Notes: generated from the sequence alone by a model not told the origin. A stretch of 64,000 nt of DNA from Hevea brasiliensis (GCF_030052815.1 NC_079500.1:7648298-7712297), one strand, 5' to 3'; counted from the first letter of the stretch, positions 48,378 through 61,980 are shown. Numbers and translations: made by a program.

Positions 48378-51300
48378 CTAGTGTATCCCCTCCTTAAAGG
48401 GACCAGAATCACGTATTAGCTTCATTACAAGATTGACCTGCAAAGGAGAATCATTAGTTAGGCAAAGCCACATAGAAAACATTCCATTCTTTTCAATGAG
48501 AAAACTGGACTCTCAGATGGACTTTTAGATTTCATAAACATAATTCTAACCATTATTCCCCATTAAAGACTTTAAAGGGGTTATCCAACACATGAAGAAG
48601 CGTCTCACACTTGTGAGCATTGGGGAGGGTTGATGTAAACAACCTCACCTCTGCTTTGCAAAAATTGTTTTCATGGCTTGAACCCGTGACCTTCAGGTCA
48701 CTAATCGAATAACTTTATTATTATACCAAAGTCACCCTCATCCAAAATTAAGATTTTAGCAAAAGAAATTCCTCTCTCAAATACAAATATGAACGCATCA
48801 ATAATTAACCTTCAATGACTTCACTTAATGAAATTTTAGGAGAGAAGCAACAGAGTGAAAAATAGTTCTAGAATAAATGGCCTGATGTATTATTTCCGTA
48901 TCCTACTGCAAGAGTGTTAATGCAGTTCATTGATGAGGAAAGCTAAAATCATTGAAAAAGACAGGAATCCAAAATGCAGCATAAATGGGGAGTACCTGAG
49001 ATGATTCTCGCGCTAGAAATTCCTCTATAGCTTTCCTGAAAGCATCATCAACAAGGTAATGGCAGCTGTAAGTTGTCACAGGAAGATAACCACGCTGAAT
49101 TTTATGTTCACCCTGAGCTCCTGCTTCAACTGTGCTCAGATTAAGTTCAATAGCTGCTTCTATAGCCTATTTATGAAGAACAGGTTTTGGATTAATAATC
49201 ATTCATTCTTTTCATATACTAACGACTTTCACATGCATATTGCTAGCGCTAAATCAATGCCACAAATTCAAGAAAACCATTCCTATTACTGCAACTTTTC
49301 CCTTATGGAGACTCCAACTATCCTCAGGTGTGCCATGAGAGCCAGAGAGATATAAAGATGGAAGAGGATAACTACCCAAAATTAACTTTCTATCCAGAAC
49401 TTAAAAGGAAAACGGAAGAAGATCAATAGAGCATAGCATAACTAAGTTATAGCAAACATAGAGTTGCAGAATGTGGTCCACGGTGAAAATGATCGTATTC
49501 TTTTACTGAACACTCTAGAGACAACAATGCAAAGAAAATTTTTACCCCATTTTTTTCGTCTATAATATAAGAAAAATAGAAAGAGAAAATTTCAAGTAAT
49601 CAGATCAGACCTGGTAATAGCATGCTTCAAAGTGCAAACTAGGATAATAGGCTCTTGGGTGACATCCCCACAGACGCCCAAACAGGGTATCTCCACCGAT
49701 AAGATTAAGAGCTCCTGCAACAAATTCATCCCCTTCTTCAGCAACAACAAGTAACACCTGATCTCCCATCTTTGATCCCATGATATGAAAGAAATCCTTT
49801 GTTAGATAAGGACTGCCCCACCTATGAAAATACCAAACAATACATCAATGATGCGGCATTTGAAGCATCTCATGTGATTCAAAAAAGTATAACAAGCAGA
49901 TTTCTAGCAATTATATAGAAGTGCATAAATTTTGTTCAAAGGCAGGAAAAAAGATCTTAATGGTATGGATCAAACTTGTTATCAGTGGTGTTCCGGTAGA
50001 AGTTATAGAAGGAATCCCAATGCCGAGCCTGCGAAACATGAAAAAAAGAAAAAAAAAAAAAAAACCTTCAGTCATTTCTAGTCACTAATTGTCAAAGCAG
50101 AAAGTACCAAATCTATGTTGTCATAACAACTAATGTTAGCAATATGAACAAACTTCCCAATATATGCTTTTTCAGATTCAATAATGAATTTATTCCAAGA
50201 TTTGCATTTACTTCATGCTAGTGGTACACATCCATAAATTCCAAGAGACACCAAGAACTACCAACAATGTGATAAATGCAGACTATAACCATAGAATGCA
50301 ATTTTACGAAGGCCAATGAAGATTGATCATACATGTGCAAAACTAAATTTGATGCAGCGTGAAACTCAAATAGAAATACACTCTATGCATAAGAGTGAAA
50401 AATAGAGAAAATTCTCTGCAATATTTTTATTGATAACCATCTGTCTCCCCAGATTACACGTAAATAAGTTTATTTACAGTGTTTTAGACTCCTAAACCTA
50501 ATAGGAATATAAATCTACTTTTTAGGAAATTTAGATAAACTAAGACACAATAAAAAAGTATAAACTAAATAGGAAAAGTAAATCCTAGATAAAGCAGGAA
50601 ACAAATAAATTCTAAATAAAATAGGAAACTTCCTAATTAATTCTAATCTAATTTCTACAGCTGCTAGAAGTCTTTACAAGATGTCCTAGGTGAAATTTGC
50701 TATCCAGAAAAATCAACTTTGCCCAAACTTGCTAAAATTGCTACTTTTTCCCCTTTTCACACCAGCATGCTTCCATTGTTATGTGACTTGTTTCTTCACC
50801 CAACAATGCTCCGCATCAAAATTGCTAGCAGGATCATGAACAGATTAGAAAATTACACAATAAATTGCCAATAACATTCATCGTTTGCAAATACAAATAA
50901 CCAAGTACCTTTATTTCATAACCCCGAAGCCGTTTCATAGTCAAGTTTTGCACTGAAATCTGCATTTAGAAGTTGAGTTAGAAAGTGGTGACTTTCATGT
51001 TCAATGTAGACGCTAACTGACCATGGAAGCACCTGTCACTTAACACATTACGTCAAAGAGGGAGGGAGGAAGAGTAAATTTGTTTGTAATAAAGAGGACA
51101 CAACTAGACTAGGATTCTTGATTTGATTAAATTAATGCTGCTATAATACTCAGAGATTGTGGAGGGACAATGCCAAGAATTATCATTATCTTTCTTAAAT
51201 CAATATTTTCTAATAACACGGTCATTTGAAGATAGCAACTTTCAGAAACAATATACAGTTCTAAGCTGGCCCCAAAGTTTGAATTTTGCTTGTATATGAA

Positions 51301-54300
51301 GTAAAAAATGCACAATGCTGCTAAGAGAAATGTTTGTCTGTAGCCAACCTATTTCTTTACTTGTGCGAAATCTCTCAGTCAAGTGGTTCTTCACAATGCC
51401 ATATAAATGTAGTAAATTTAAGCAATATACTAAAATGATCATATTTGATTGTTCCTAAACTTTTCCATGATTATTATACCTTTCCATTGTACATGATAAT
51501 TTTAACTGGCACTAATGTATGTTGACTTTGTTAGATCACAACAAAGAATCCAGTATTAATGTCATTTTGCTTGAAGGAGATTTGATATGAGCAGGAAAAA
51601 AAAAAGAGAAAGAAAGAAGTTATTTTTAACTATAAATAGCATGCGCATGTGTGTCGGTGTATTTTCTCGAATAATCCATATTGGGAAAAGAAGATCGATT
51701 ATCCTGAGACCCAAGGCACAATTTTGCAAGAAGGTGTCCCAAGTCCCAATTGAAACTCATGCAAGGACTGGTATGCATGAAGAAGAAAATGAGATGCACC
51801 TTTTTGCGTTCTTGACGAATATTTTTCCTTTTACTTTGCTTCATATCCATCAAGAACTCATCAAAACTGCATTGCATGATGGACATAATAACATTTTTAT
51901 GTTAACATATTTGACTGTAACAAAACATGATCAATGCAAGTGATTAAAATACAATGAACAGAGGCCAAAAAAAAAAAAAATTTAAGGGGCTTGCATGTAT
52001 AAACCCATTCTCATTATATAGGGTTTTTAAAGGATGACATGCTTCTGATGAAAAATTTGCAGACAAGATGGCAAGAATTGAGAACAGGGAAATTGAGCAG
52101 GACCCAGAAATGGAAAGGGAACATGTCCTAAGGTATTAGAAAAACATATAATATACAGCAAACAAAAGTTTATACAAATCCAAAAATTGTTCATCTACCT
52201 TAAAGGAGTATGTGAGAAAATCAGCATCATAGTTGAACATACAACAGGCGAAGTGATACATTTTAATGATACAGCATAAAAGTGTAAGCAAATCCAAAAA
52301 GTGTTCATCCACCTTAAAGGAGTATTTGAGAAACTCAGCATCACAGTTGAACATACAACAAGCGGAGTGATGTATTTTAATATTATTATGTTTCGCAAGA
52401 CAACTTATGGTTCACTTACTCTTTATAATTACGATTTTTCCAGTGGTACTGCATTCCAATCCTCTGCAGAAATCCTTTTTCCTTCAGTTTGTGCCACTCT
52501 CCTTCTGAAGGGAAGGTAATGTGCAGTGATGAGACCTCGGACTGTCAAATGGCATAATGCATGTTAATAAGGAAAAATGTAACAATTTAAAATAGCAAAC
52601 TAATTTTAAGGTTCCAACAGTAAAGGAAATACAAACACTTCAAAAGTACAGAGTGTGAGATCCCCCAAAAAAGACCAACAACACCTTTTAACAATCATAG
52701 AATTCAACTAAGAGTAACAGCAACCTAGCAACTTAATTAAAGTCACACAATCCACAAACAATTATGCATTGCATTATGCAAAAGAATTGTGAAGAAATGG
52801 ACAAAACAAAAAATAAATTGAATAATGAGGTTCAACCACAATAAATAAACATATTCATCCGTCTTCAACATCTTTTTTACCCATTCAAACTCTACCTTGT
52901 GTTTATGGATTTGAATAATATAAAGACAAAAACAGAGGTTCATTTGTCTATCTCACCACCTACACGTCATTTTTTCCTTTCTATGGAGAAAATTGCCTAC
53001 TCTCCCTAGTGCCTGTTTTCTGAATGCAAATCCTCCCTTTGCCTAATAGTAATTGGATAATTAAGTTTCCATCTAAAGCCAATAATTCTGCTTGATCAGC
53101 AATCATTCACAGGATCAAAATGACTTGTTGAAAGTGTGAAGGCTTAGTAAGGCATCAAAATATCTATATAAATATAATAAAGGTGATCTCTAAGAATTTT
53201 TGACAATTGGATGCTATAGAGTATTGACAATTGGTGGTTTATACTGTCAATATGTAGCTTTATAAAATTTCCTAATGTATCTATATAGACTACTTAACCC
53301 CTCATGTCCTTTATTAACTAATTTACAATAGTTTTCTTTTATTAACTATGTTTGATAATTATTAAATTAAAAATCTTAAGTTTTATAATTTTAATTTAAA
53401 TAATTATAGATGTATCATGCCTTAGGATATCCCTCCTAAAAACTAAACAACCATTATCACCATCACTGCTCTGTAAAGCACCATTCTTACACTCATGAAC
53501 AGGTCCATCCCTAAACAAAATTGAAGAGCAAACCAATAAGGAAATTGGAGGTAAAGTTGTCTCCTAAATGATTTTTCAAGAATTAACAATCTCATTTTCT
53601 AAACACCATCAAAGGTTGTGCTCAAAAGAACAGCTACTTTGATTTGTTAAAAAGTCTTCATGATTTTTTTTCTCATTCAGATTAGAGGTTTTCAAACACT
53701 CTTTTATTTGATCTGATGTTGCCTGTGATTTGACAAACGATTCTTGTATAATGGAACGATTAAATTTTTATGTTTTTTATGAAGAAATTCCATCATTTTG
53801 ATACAATGAACATGAATTCACATCTATATTTGCAATAAGAAATTTTATCGCACAATTTGCCGGGCAAGCGTCTAGTTATTTCCTGGTATCTGCATGATGT
53901 GCTATAACAGCAGTGAGTCATAAACAGATCTCACTTTACAATATGCAGTTTCTTGGCCTATTTGGAATCTAACTTAAATCATTTGAGAGAAGAATTGGAT
54001 CTACCAAGCAAGCTCAAAGAAGTTACAAAGAGCAATATAAAGGATTTGGTAAGGGAAAGTGTGCATAAAGATTATGAGACTACACCAAATTCACTGTAAT
54101 GCGGTGTGTCCAACTGTAGTGGAATCTTGGGATTTTAAGGATTAAGTTCCTGCTTAGAAGTTGTTATAAAACAAATGATTTTCTGGGCTTCTCCATTATT
54201 TACTTATTATAAAGTTTTAAAATGGAGACTTTTGTCAATCTCCGGTGTGATTAAAGGTTAATTTGCTTTGTTTTATTTCTTGTTTCTGTATTCTGTTAGT

Positions 54301-54669
54301 GGAGAATATCATATCCTCCTTATTGCTCTGTCTGTGTATTATTCAACCTTCTTATTACAGGATCCATTGCAAGCACATCAATCTAGAATAACCATTTATA
54401 TGTAAAATCATCCCAGGAACACTGATTCACAAAAGCACTTTTATCAGAGGTAGGAATGCAACGTGCTAAAACCCCTCACTGATTTCAAAATAGAACTGGT
54501 GAAATGTCCGTGTCTGACGTCAATCACTCAAGAGAGAAAAAAATTGTTTGGATAGAATTAAAGATAAAAGGATAATGATTTATCAGTAACAAAAAAAACA
54601 CACACCTTGACCGTTATATCCTTTAGGGCAGAAACTAAAACATCAAAAACTTGATCTCTGATTGAGGTA

Positions 54670-54701
<32 letters not shown>

Positions 54702-54737
54702 CTAAAACATCAAAAACTTGATCTCTGATTGAGGTAT

Positions 54738-54769
<32 letters not shown>

Positions 54770-57464
54770 GAAAGCTGATGTAATGTGATTGGTAGTTTGG
54801 TACCTTGACCGTCATATCCTTTAGGGCAGAAACTAAAACATCAAAAACTTGATCTCTGATTGAGGTATCACGGACTAATATCCTTGGACCAGTAACTGGA
54901 GTGAAAGGCACACAGCATTGGAACTTTGGATAATATCGAGACCCAAAACCATAGTAGGCATCAGCCCATGAATGATCAAAAACAAATTCACCATATGAGT
55001 GGCTGCACATCCAAAGTAAGATAAATGAGATGACACCAAAGTAGAAAAAGTGCTTAAATGGAATCTCTGAAAATATTGTTGGAGAAGCTATATTAGAATT
55101 TGCTGTATGAATAACATAGTGGATACTGAACCTTTTAAGATAGAGTGGAACAACACCTAAAATATTTTCAATTTCATCCTTGGCAACAATGTGGCTAGGC
55201 ATCCATCCTGTTTCCTGCAATCGCTTGAAATGAAAAATTAGAATATAAGTGGATTTTTCAAGCTTACTTTAACTGTTCATACAGCTTAATATCAAATAAA
55301 AGATCTAAAGCTAAATAATTGCTCTAGCAATGAACCAAAGTTTTAAGGTCTTGAAGTGGTTCACTGTCATGTAGCTTAGTGCTCATAAAAGATAGGTGTA
55401 GAATACACTCACTTTTAGCCCCATCAATTCACTCAAAGATGAAGAGAAGCAGTCCATATTTCATGTAAGATATTACAAATTTTCCACAAATTGAGACCTA
55501 ATCTAGAATTGGAAAAAGAAGTAGCGAAATGAGAAAGAATGGATGTTATCCTCATCTGCTCCGACTGATATATAAACTAACAATTAATGATATAAACTTT
55601 GAGAAGTTTGCACAAAGCAACAATTCTTAACCTTCACAGAACAACCTGACTCTTCTAAGCTCGAAAGAAAACCATGGGTAAGAAATGGATTAAGTTTTTC
55701 AGGGCCAGTAGAATCCAGATTGCATGCATCCCATTCAACTGGTGAGACCTTGGAGATAGAAGAAATCACTGAAACTGATATCTTTTTAGGTACCACTTGG
55801 TTTGCTGAGCCTCCCTGAATTTAAAATGAATAAACAGGAATTAACAATTAAACAGAAGGAGAAGGACACTAAATAGTCATAATTACAATGGAAGCATCAT
55901 ATGCAAACACCTCTGAGCCTGACCCTGTTAGAATGAAATCCTGTTGTGGAAAGTTTGATAATCTTGGCTCCACAGACTTCTTTGATCCCCAAAAGAGTGC
56001 ACTGATTTTGCACATCTGATATGAACTACTAACACTTTGCTGGGATGATGGTTTTCCCTACAATTACAATAACTAGATTATAATTTTAACCAAACAGAAG
56101 TGCATGAGTGAACATACAGCCATAACACAAAAAGCCAGGGAAAGGGAAAGGGGGAGAGAGCATGAAACCATAGTAATAATCTTCTGATCAACTAAACTAA
56201 CAATTTCTTTCTTATTTTAAATATGTGGAACAAAATCAGGCTTAACCAGGCACATCAGAATCTCTCTTTTTTTTTTTTTTATAATTAAAGGATCTCAGTC
56301 CATGACACCTTCTCTAGGACACTTTAGTAAAGCATGCAGAAAAATTGAGGGAAATTAAATCAGCTCAAAGGTTACTGTTCATTTTGAGACCAAATTGTGG
56401 GCAATCAACCAATTGCAGAGTTTCTGTACCTAAAATAAAAGAAGCAAACCATTGGACTGCTATCATAGAAAAGGTAAGAACCAGCTTAAGTCTCCAAGTC
56501 AAAATATTTTACAATTGTGTCTTCATGTCTACCATGGGTATATGTGCTAATTATAAGATGGAAATCTCATCTTTCTTGTATGAATAGATGACATAGATAA
56601 TCATATCTTCAAGAGAAGAAGTTAATCGAAAAGGATATTCAGGTCAGAAACACTCCAAGACAAAAAGTGTTAGTCCATTCAATTATTCATGTAATTTTTC
56701 CTTACTTCATCATTAACAAGTGCTCAGCAAATTTATGAAGCAATGCACCATCATAACGCTAAGGATGTATAAACGGAAACCTAAGAAAGTAACCCATGTA
56801 GAACATCTCTCACTATTTTCTCTATTGTTACTAAATAAAGGGGTGAGGATTTACAAGGTACACATCAATGATCTGATCAATTTCAATCTTGGTAGATGAT
56901 GCTTGCAGAGTGCAGCATGAAGCAACTTGATAATACTACAGAGGTGAAAAGGCCTGAATGGATCAAGACAGTAGAATCATACTAGCATTTGCAGGGATAT
57001 TTGCTAAATATTCAGGAAAAGGCAGTCGAAAACTACTCTTTTGGTTGAATTTCCAAATGAATCAAAATAATCACTCACCTTTGTAACTATATATAATCAT
57101 ACAAAAAATTGCACCTCAAATAATAATGTGAATTATGAGATGAGCTAGCTTGTATAATCCAATTAATGAACAGTTAATTCGCTTCAAATTTTAAGTCCAC
57201 GTAGCTTGAAATCTATACAAAACAATTCAGTATTCACACAAATAACAACCACCCAGAACTAAAAATTCAATCTTCTGGCATAAAATTTGAAGAAAAGGCA
57301 GAACCAAAATATCGCCTCAAAATAACTGAAATTACCCAGTTCACACTAATATCAGTAATACCTCAACTGCATATAACAGAGAGGGAAGGAGAGAGGCTTA
57401 CAGAGAGAGGAGTAAATTTGCCGAGAAATGGCGAAGGCTTGCAGTAGCTCAGTACTGCTGCCAT
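48378..57464 (-). CDS. DUF482 / FemAB-like protein (peptidoglycan-recognition-like family PF04339), probably plastid-targeted
   Basis: Twelve exons on the minus strand, 469 aa: 57464-57402, 56057-55911, 55814-55632, 55214-55132, 55002-54804, 52541-52420, 51866-51800, 50959-50909, 50028-49976, 49821-49611, 49166-48996, 48437-48378 (TAG). All phases close. The start is in a good context (GGCCATGGC). Residues 1-70 are Ser/Lys-rich (MAAVLSYCKPSPFLGKFTPL) and look like a chloroplast transit peptide. Core landmarks: NPFLTHGFLSSLEESG, ETGWMPSHIVAKDE, LGVVPLYLKSHSYGEFVFDH, SWADAYYGFGSRYYPKFQCC, PFTPVTGPRILV, then QRIGMQYHWKNRNYKDFDEF, RKNIRQERKK, DQVLLVVAEEGDEFVAGALN and RLWGCHPRAYYPSLHFEACY. The family shares the GNAT-like fold of bacterial FemAB aminoacyltransferases; the plant role is unknown. 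Introns hold a solo LTR, a 114-bp tandem duplication and copies of the exon 5 end. Confidence 0.9.
50350..50818. mobile_element. Solo LTR (Ty1/copia-like size) in DUF482 intron
   Basis: 469 bp starting TGATGCAGCG and ending CCGCATCA, flanked on both sides by the 5-bp direct repeat AAATT (50345-50349 and 50819-50823). TG...CA ends plus a 5-bp duplication mark a solo LTR. It lies in the intron 50029-50908. Non-coding; superfamily not determinable without the interior. Confidence 0.75.
52145..52378. repeat. 114-bp tandem duplication next to exon 6 of the DUF482 gene
   Basis: Two diverged copies 114 bp apart: TTAAAGGAGTATGTGAG at 52200 and TTAAAGGAGTATTTGAG at 52314, and CATTTTAA/TATTTTAA at 52259 and 52373. 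They lie in the intron directly downstream (in gene orientation) of exon 6. Confidence 0.85.
54604..54871 (-). repeat. Duplicated 3' end of DUF482 exon 5 with (CA)n spacers
   Basis: The real exon end (54804 to about 54871) is followed, in gene orientation, by a partial copy (54740-54700, about 41 bp) and a nearly complete copy (54672-54604, about 69 bp). Between them lie CA/TG dinucleotide runs at 54671-54700 and 54738-54765. The copies still encode DTSIRDQVFDVLVSALKD with few changes. Confidence 0.85.
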
Positions 57465-59213
57465 GGCCACACAGTGCTCCGATTGATTCGATTGCTCCCT
57501 CTATCAATTCCCAGATAGGAGAGCTTGAACAAAAATGAGAGAAAAAAAGAAATACAAAAGCAACGTTAAAAGTCGTGCCACGTGGCAAATAATTTTGCCA
57601 GAATTTTTTAATATAAAAAATTAATTTACTTTTTAATACTATATCTTATAATTAATAGTATTTTTTAAAGTATGTAATTTGTATTCAACGCTTGTTCTCG
57701 TGATTTAACTTTTTAATATAATTAAATTAAAAAATATTATCATAACAAATTAATTTTTAATTTTTAATTAAAAATAATTTATATTTTTAATTTTTATATA
57801 TGTAATTTGTTAAAATTTTAATTACATAATAAATAAATTTTATATAATATCAAATTAACATAAATATGTTTTTTTGGCATATGTAGTAGATGAATTATAA
57901 TTAAAATAAAATTTAATTTTATATAAAATTATAAATTTTTTATAAATATGTAAATTTAATCATGTAACAATGTATTTATTTACCATCTATATTTTTAATA
58001 CTTATTATTACTGTAGTAATTTTTTTTAAAATTATAATTTAATATTCATTGAATATAAATTAATTTTTTATTTTAGTTTAATTTTTTTATAAAATTTTAT
58101 ATTTAATTAAAATTAAGTGTAAATAAGAATAAAAATTTTACATTTATATAACCTTTAAAATTAAGAATTATAAATTTATATAAACTTTCAAATTAATTTA
58201 GATAATAAAAATATTATTATAATTAATTTTAAGAATAAAAGAGAATTTAGAGATAGCCAATGTTCCCAATTCATATAATTATATATATAATATAGATTAA
58301 TATTTACATTTTTTATTATAAAACAAAAAAAATTAAAAATCTCTAAAAATTTTGTTTGATCGAACATTTTAATCATTTCATCTATTTTTAATTTATTTAA
58401 CTGTTGATCCCACAGAAAAAATGTGATTGTTGAAACCAATAATTTTATATATTTTTTAATTTATATTTTAAAATAAAAAAAAATAATAATAATAAAATTA
58501 ATGATTAAATGGTAATTTATTTAATATTTTCTCTCCCATTTAAATTATTTGATTAATGAGAAGTGCTATAGTATATTTAGAAACTGGATTGAAGGACTAA
58601 TATTAGATAGAGTGAAATTTCAAAGAATTTTTAATTTATTTTCAAAATAAAAGTAGAAAGTTGTTAACAATAATAAATAGGAGTGAGTAGAATTCAGTTT
58701 AAAAAAAAATGACTTAAAAGATTTAATTTAAAAATTTTATTTATTTTTTCAGTATTTTAGTTTATTTTGTTTTTTAAATTTAAGAAATTTGATAATTTCG
58801 GTTTTAATTTTTGAGAGAAAATTTGATTGAATTTGACTAAATCAAATACTTTATTTTTAATTAATTAATTATTATTATTATTATTAAATTTCAAATTATA
58901 GTTAAAATAAAAAATATAATTAAAATTAAATATACATTACATTCAAAATGAGTAAAAAAAAATCAAGAAAAAGTTCAAACTGATAAATTAAATTGAATTG
59001 ATCGACTTTATTTGATTCAATTCAATTTTTTTAATATATTTAATTAAATTTATTAAAAATTTTGATTTATCCAATTTTTATGAGACTCACTCTAATTATG
59101 ATAATATAATAATTTAAAAAATAATTTAAATTAATATAAAATTATAGAAAAAGATCTTAAACAAAAAACCCAAGAAAAAATGAGGGAATATTTCCTCTCA
59201 TGAGGGAAAGGTT

Positions 59214-59216
<3 letters not shown>

Positions 59217-59308
<92 letters not shown>
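59217..59308. repeat. Long (AT)n microsatellite
   Basis: About 45 AT units with one interruption (TTTATAT near 59297), directly next to the RTE-tail palindrome. Confidence 0.95.
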
Positions 59309-59309
<1 letters not shown>

Positions 59310-59653
59310 ATTTGAGGAAACCTTTCCCTCAACTCAACTACAACTACAATTCAACTAAGCCTTTATCCAAAAAATTTGGAATCGGCTATATGGATTCGCT
59401 TTCTCCACTCTAAACGATTTTGGGTTAAATCTTCAGAAATTTGTAATACTTTTAGGTCATGTTGTATTATTCTCCTAAATTGACTTAGAGGAGAGTAGTA
59501 CAACATAACCTAGAAGCATTGTAAATTTCTGATGATTTAATCCAAAATCGTTTAGAGTGGAGAAAGCGAATCCATATAGCCGACCCTAAATTTTTGAGAT
59601 AAAGGCTTAGTTGAGTTGTAGTTGAGTTAAGAGAAAGGTTTCCCTCAAATGAT
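59308..59653. mobile_element. Palindrome built from two head-to-head RTE tails
   Basis: Left arm (59308 to about 59482) carries the RTE 3' end in minus orientation (CAACTAAGCCTTTATCC...). The right arm (about 59483-59653) carries the same segment in plus orientation (...ATAAAGGCTTAGTTGAG). The inverted similarity runs past the RTE ends into the flanks: TCATTTGAGG-AAACCTTTCC on the left and GGTTTCCCTCAAATGA on the right. Centre near CTCCTAAATTGACTTAGAGGAG. The whole could fold into one long hairpin. Confidence 0.85.
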
Positions 59654-60248
59654 TTATAATTTTTTTTTCTCTTTCATTTGAGTGAAGGGAAATTTTCACT
59701 TACAATATGCTTGAATAGGGCGCATGAAAATTTTTAAAATAAAATAATATAATAAAAATAAATAATAATAAAATTTTCCTACACTAAATTTTTTTTCCAG
59801 TTATGATTATAATTTATTTAACTAAAACATACTTACAATGAAAATTAATTGATAAATTATAAATAATTAAATAATATATGGAAATATAATTAACTCAATA
59901 ATGATAAGAATTTAATTTGAAATCTTTTTGTTCCATATTATCTATGAAAAATTTTTCTTATCATTCAAGTTAAAGGAAAAGGGAAATGTGATTAATACTT
60001 GGCAACTTTAAGATAGTTTTGTAATTTTACTAATTATAAAAAAGTTAAAATTAAAAAAAAAATTAAAATAATTAATTGCAAAAATTAAAATTTTTTGATA
60101 AAATTAAAAAAAACCCTTAATTTCAAAATTTTTCCCAATTACAACATGGAAAGGACTTACAACTCAATTTGATTCATTTTTATTCAAATTTTATGATAGA
60201 GTATTATTTTTATTTTTAATTATTATCTTTTGAAATTAAGAAAATTTT

Positions 60249-61964
60249 TGTAACACCCCTGATTTTTTATATATTATTATGGGGCTTCGTGTAGGTATCC
60301 TCAATTCGCGAAAATTCGACAGTTGTCCGGATCTGTGAATTTCCGCCGCATGCACAGACCACTGGAAAAGTCTCCGAATTGGATCGAGGTTTTGGCTACC
60401 CCACCATTGTCAGGCATCCCGAGCGCGTTCCTGAAGTCGGAATCGGCAAAGGTAAACCCGAACCTTGCTTTTTCGTAATTTTCTAGTGCTTAAATAGGAT
60501 TAAAAATTCATAAAATATTCGTGGTAACTTAGAAAATTACGATTCTTTTTGCAATGGCTTAGTAATATTTCTAAGGACCGCGGGGCAGAGTTTTATAATT
60601 TTTAGAGCTTATTTGAGCAGTTTTTGCAAAAATGATCAATTATAAGGACTAAATTGAAATTTTACATATTGTGATGGATGATTGATTTGATGGGCGGGAG
60701 GCTGTGTGATGTGATTGATTGTGGATATAGAAGTGTGTTTTGAGCCCTTTTGCGAGTTGGGTAGGTCCTAGGTATAGGGAGACTCTGCGGATTTTCTACG
60801 ACTTAGGGCGTATTGGGTCTTTTCTTGATTTGTATTGAGTCATTTGTATTAAATAATTGTAATATAATTGTCGGTGAGCATGACCTTCTTCCTCCGCCCA
60901 GCCGCCACAGTGATTGCCGTCAAGTCTGTGAGTAAAATATTAATTTTAATTGTAATTTCGATATTATTATATTTTCAAGCATGCCCATGCATCACTTATA
61001 TGTAAATATTTATGTAGTTAAACTCTAGGCACGATTTATGTTGCATTCATAACTGTTAGCGTGCCATGGATGTTGTTGTGGTAATTTGGAGCAGTGTGCG
61101 TGCGTTGGCGTGCGTGTGATGTGGTGTGGACTATGGATAGGACGGGTAGACACGGCTTGAGATCTTCTGGGACCCGGTCCTTGGGGTAGACACGGCTTGA
61201 GTTCTTATTTGGGACCCGATTTGGTTATTAAGTGGAAGTCCGAGCTGAGTTCTTCGCTGGCACCAGGTTGGATTTAAGAGAGCTGTATAGGGGATCAGCT
61301 CCCATATATTATGATTGATGTTACAGGGTGCGTGAGTGCTCCAAATTACCTTTTTGTTGTTATGATGTGAAAATATGGTTGCTGTTGCATTTCACTCCAC
61401 AGGTTGCATTAGTTCTAGATAGTTATAGAGATTATGGTTAAAATTGATATTTTACTCTCTGAGTCGAACGCTCACTCCTGTTCAATATTTTTTTCAGGCT
61501 ACAGGAGGATTTTATTGTGGTTAACCTGTTTTTCTCCTTCGCAGGTTGTTTATCAATAGTTTTGTAATTTTATTTACTCCTAGAATTTCCGCATATGTTA
61601 GAAATATTTAAATGATTCGGGTCTGTAATATAAATTGTCATGTGGACCTGTAAAATTATATGCATGTTTGATGGATTGGATGAGGGAGCTGAGCTCCCAT
61701 TTATTTTTATGCTGATATGAGTATGTGGAGGGTGAGCTGAGCTCCCCAATTGATGATATATTTTGTTTACAGGTCGGGTGAGTCAAAAACTCCCCGTTGA
61801 AAGGTCCACTTTATGGTCGGACTCTGTCCGGTTGGTTTCTTGAAATTGGGCCCAAATGGGCCTTAGAGTTGGGTTAATGAACAGTTAGGCTTACTACGGG
61901 CCTCGGGGGCTTTAGGCTGGCCCAGGTCCTAGTGCCGGTCCGGCCCATAGGTTGGGTCGTGACA
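60249..61964 (+). mobile_element. 5' LTR of a Ty3-type retrotransposon
   Basis: Starts TGTAACACCCCTG and ends GGTCGTGACA, followed five bases later by a tRNA-Met primer site. Same family as the solo LTR at 28540-31720 but about 850 bp shorter in its first part and without the hAT insertion. Long LTRs with this primer site are common among plant chromoviruses of the Tekay/Del group; lineage assignment is an inference. Confidence 0.8.
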
Positions 61965-61968
61965 AATG

Positions 61969-61980
61969 TGGTATCAGAGC
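61969..61980 (+). promoter_or_regulatory. Primer binding site (tRNA-iMet)
   Basis: TGGTATCAGAGC, complementary to the 3' end of plant initiator tRNA-Met, four bases after the LTR end. It marks the start of the element interior and the orientation (+). Confidence 0.9.

Larger units (their letters stand above)
57465..60248. other. AT-rich intergenic region
   Basis: Upstream region of the DUF482 gene; about 57465-57600 is GC-richer and could be its leader/promoter. Beyond that it is very AT-rich with no coding signal. It holds the AT microsatellite 59217-59308 and the RTE-tail palindrome 59308-59653. Confidence 0.5.

Noticed and set aside
51587..51943. 118-codon plus-strand frame around DUF482 exon 7
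   Set aside because: It overlaps the antisense strand of a confidently placed exon.
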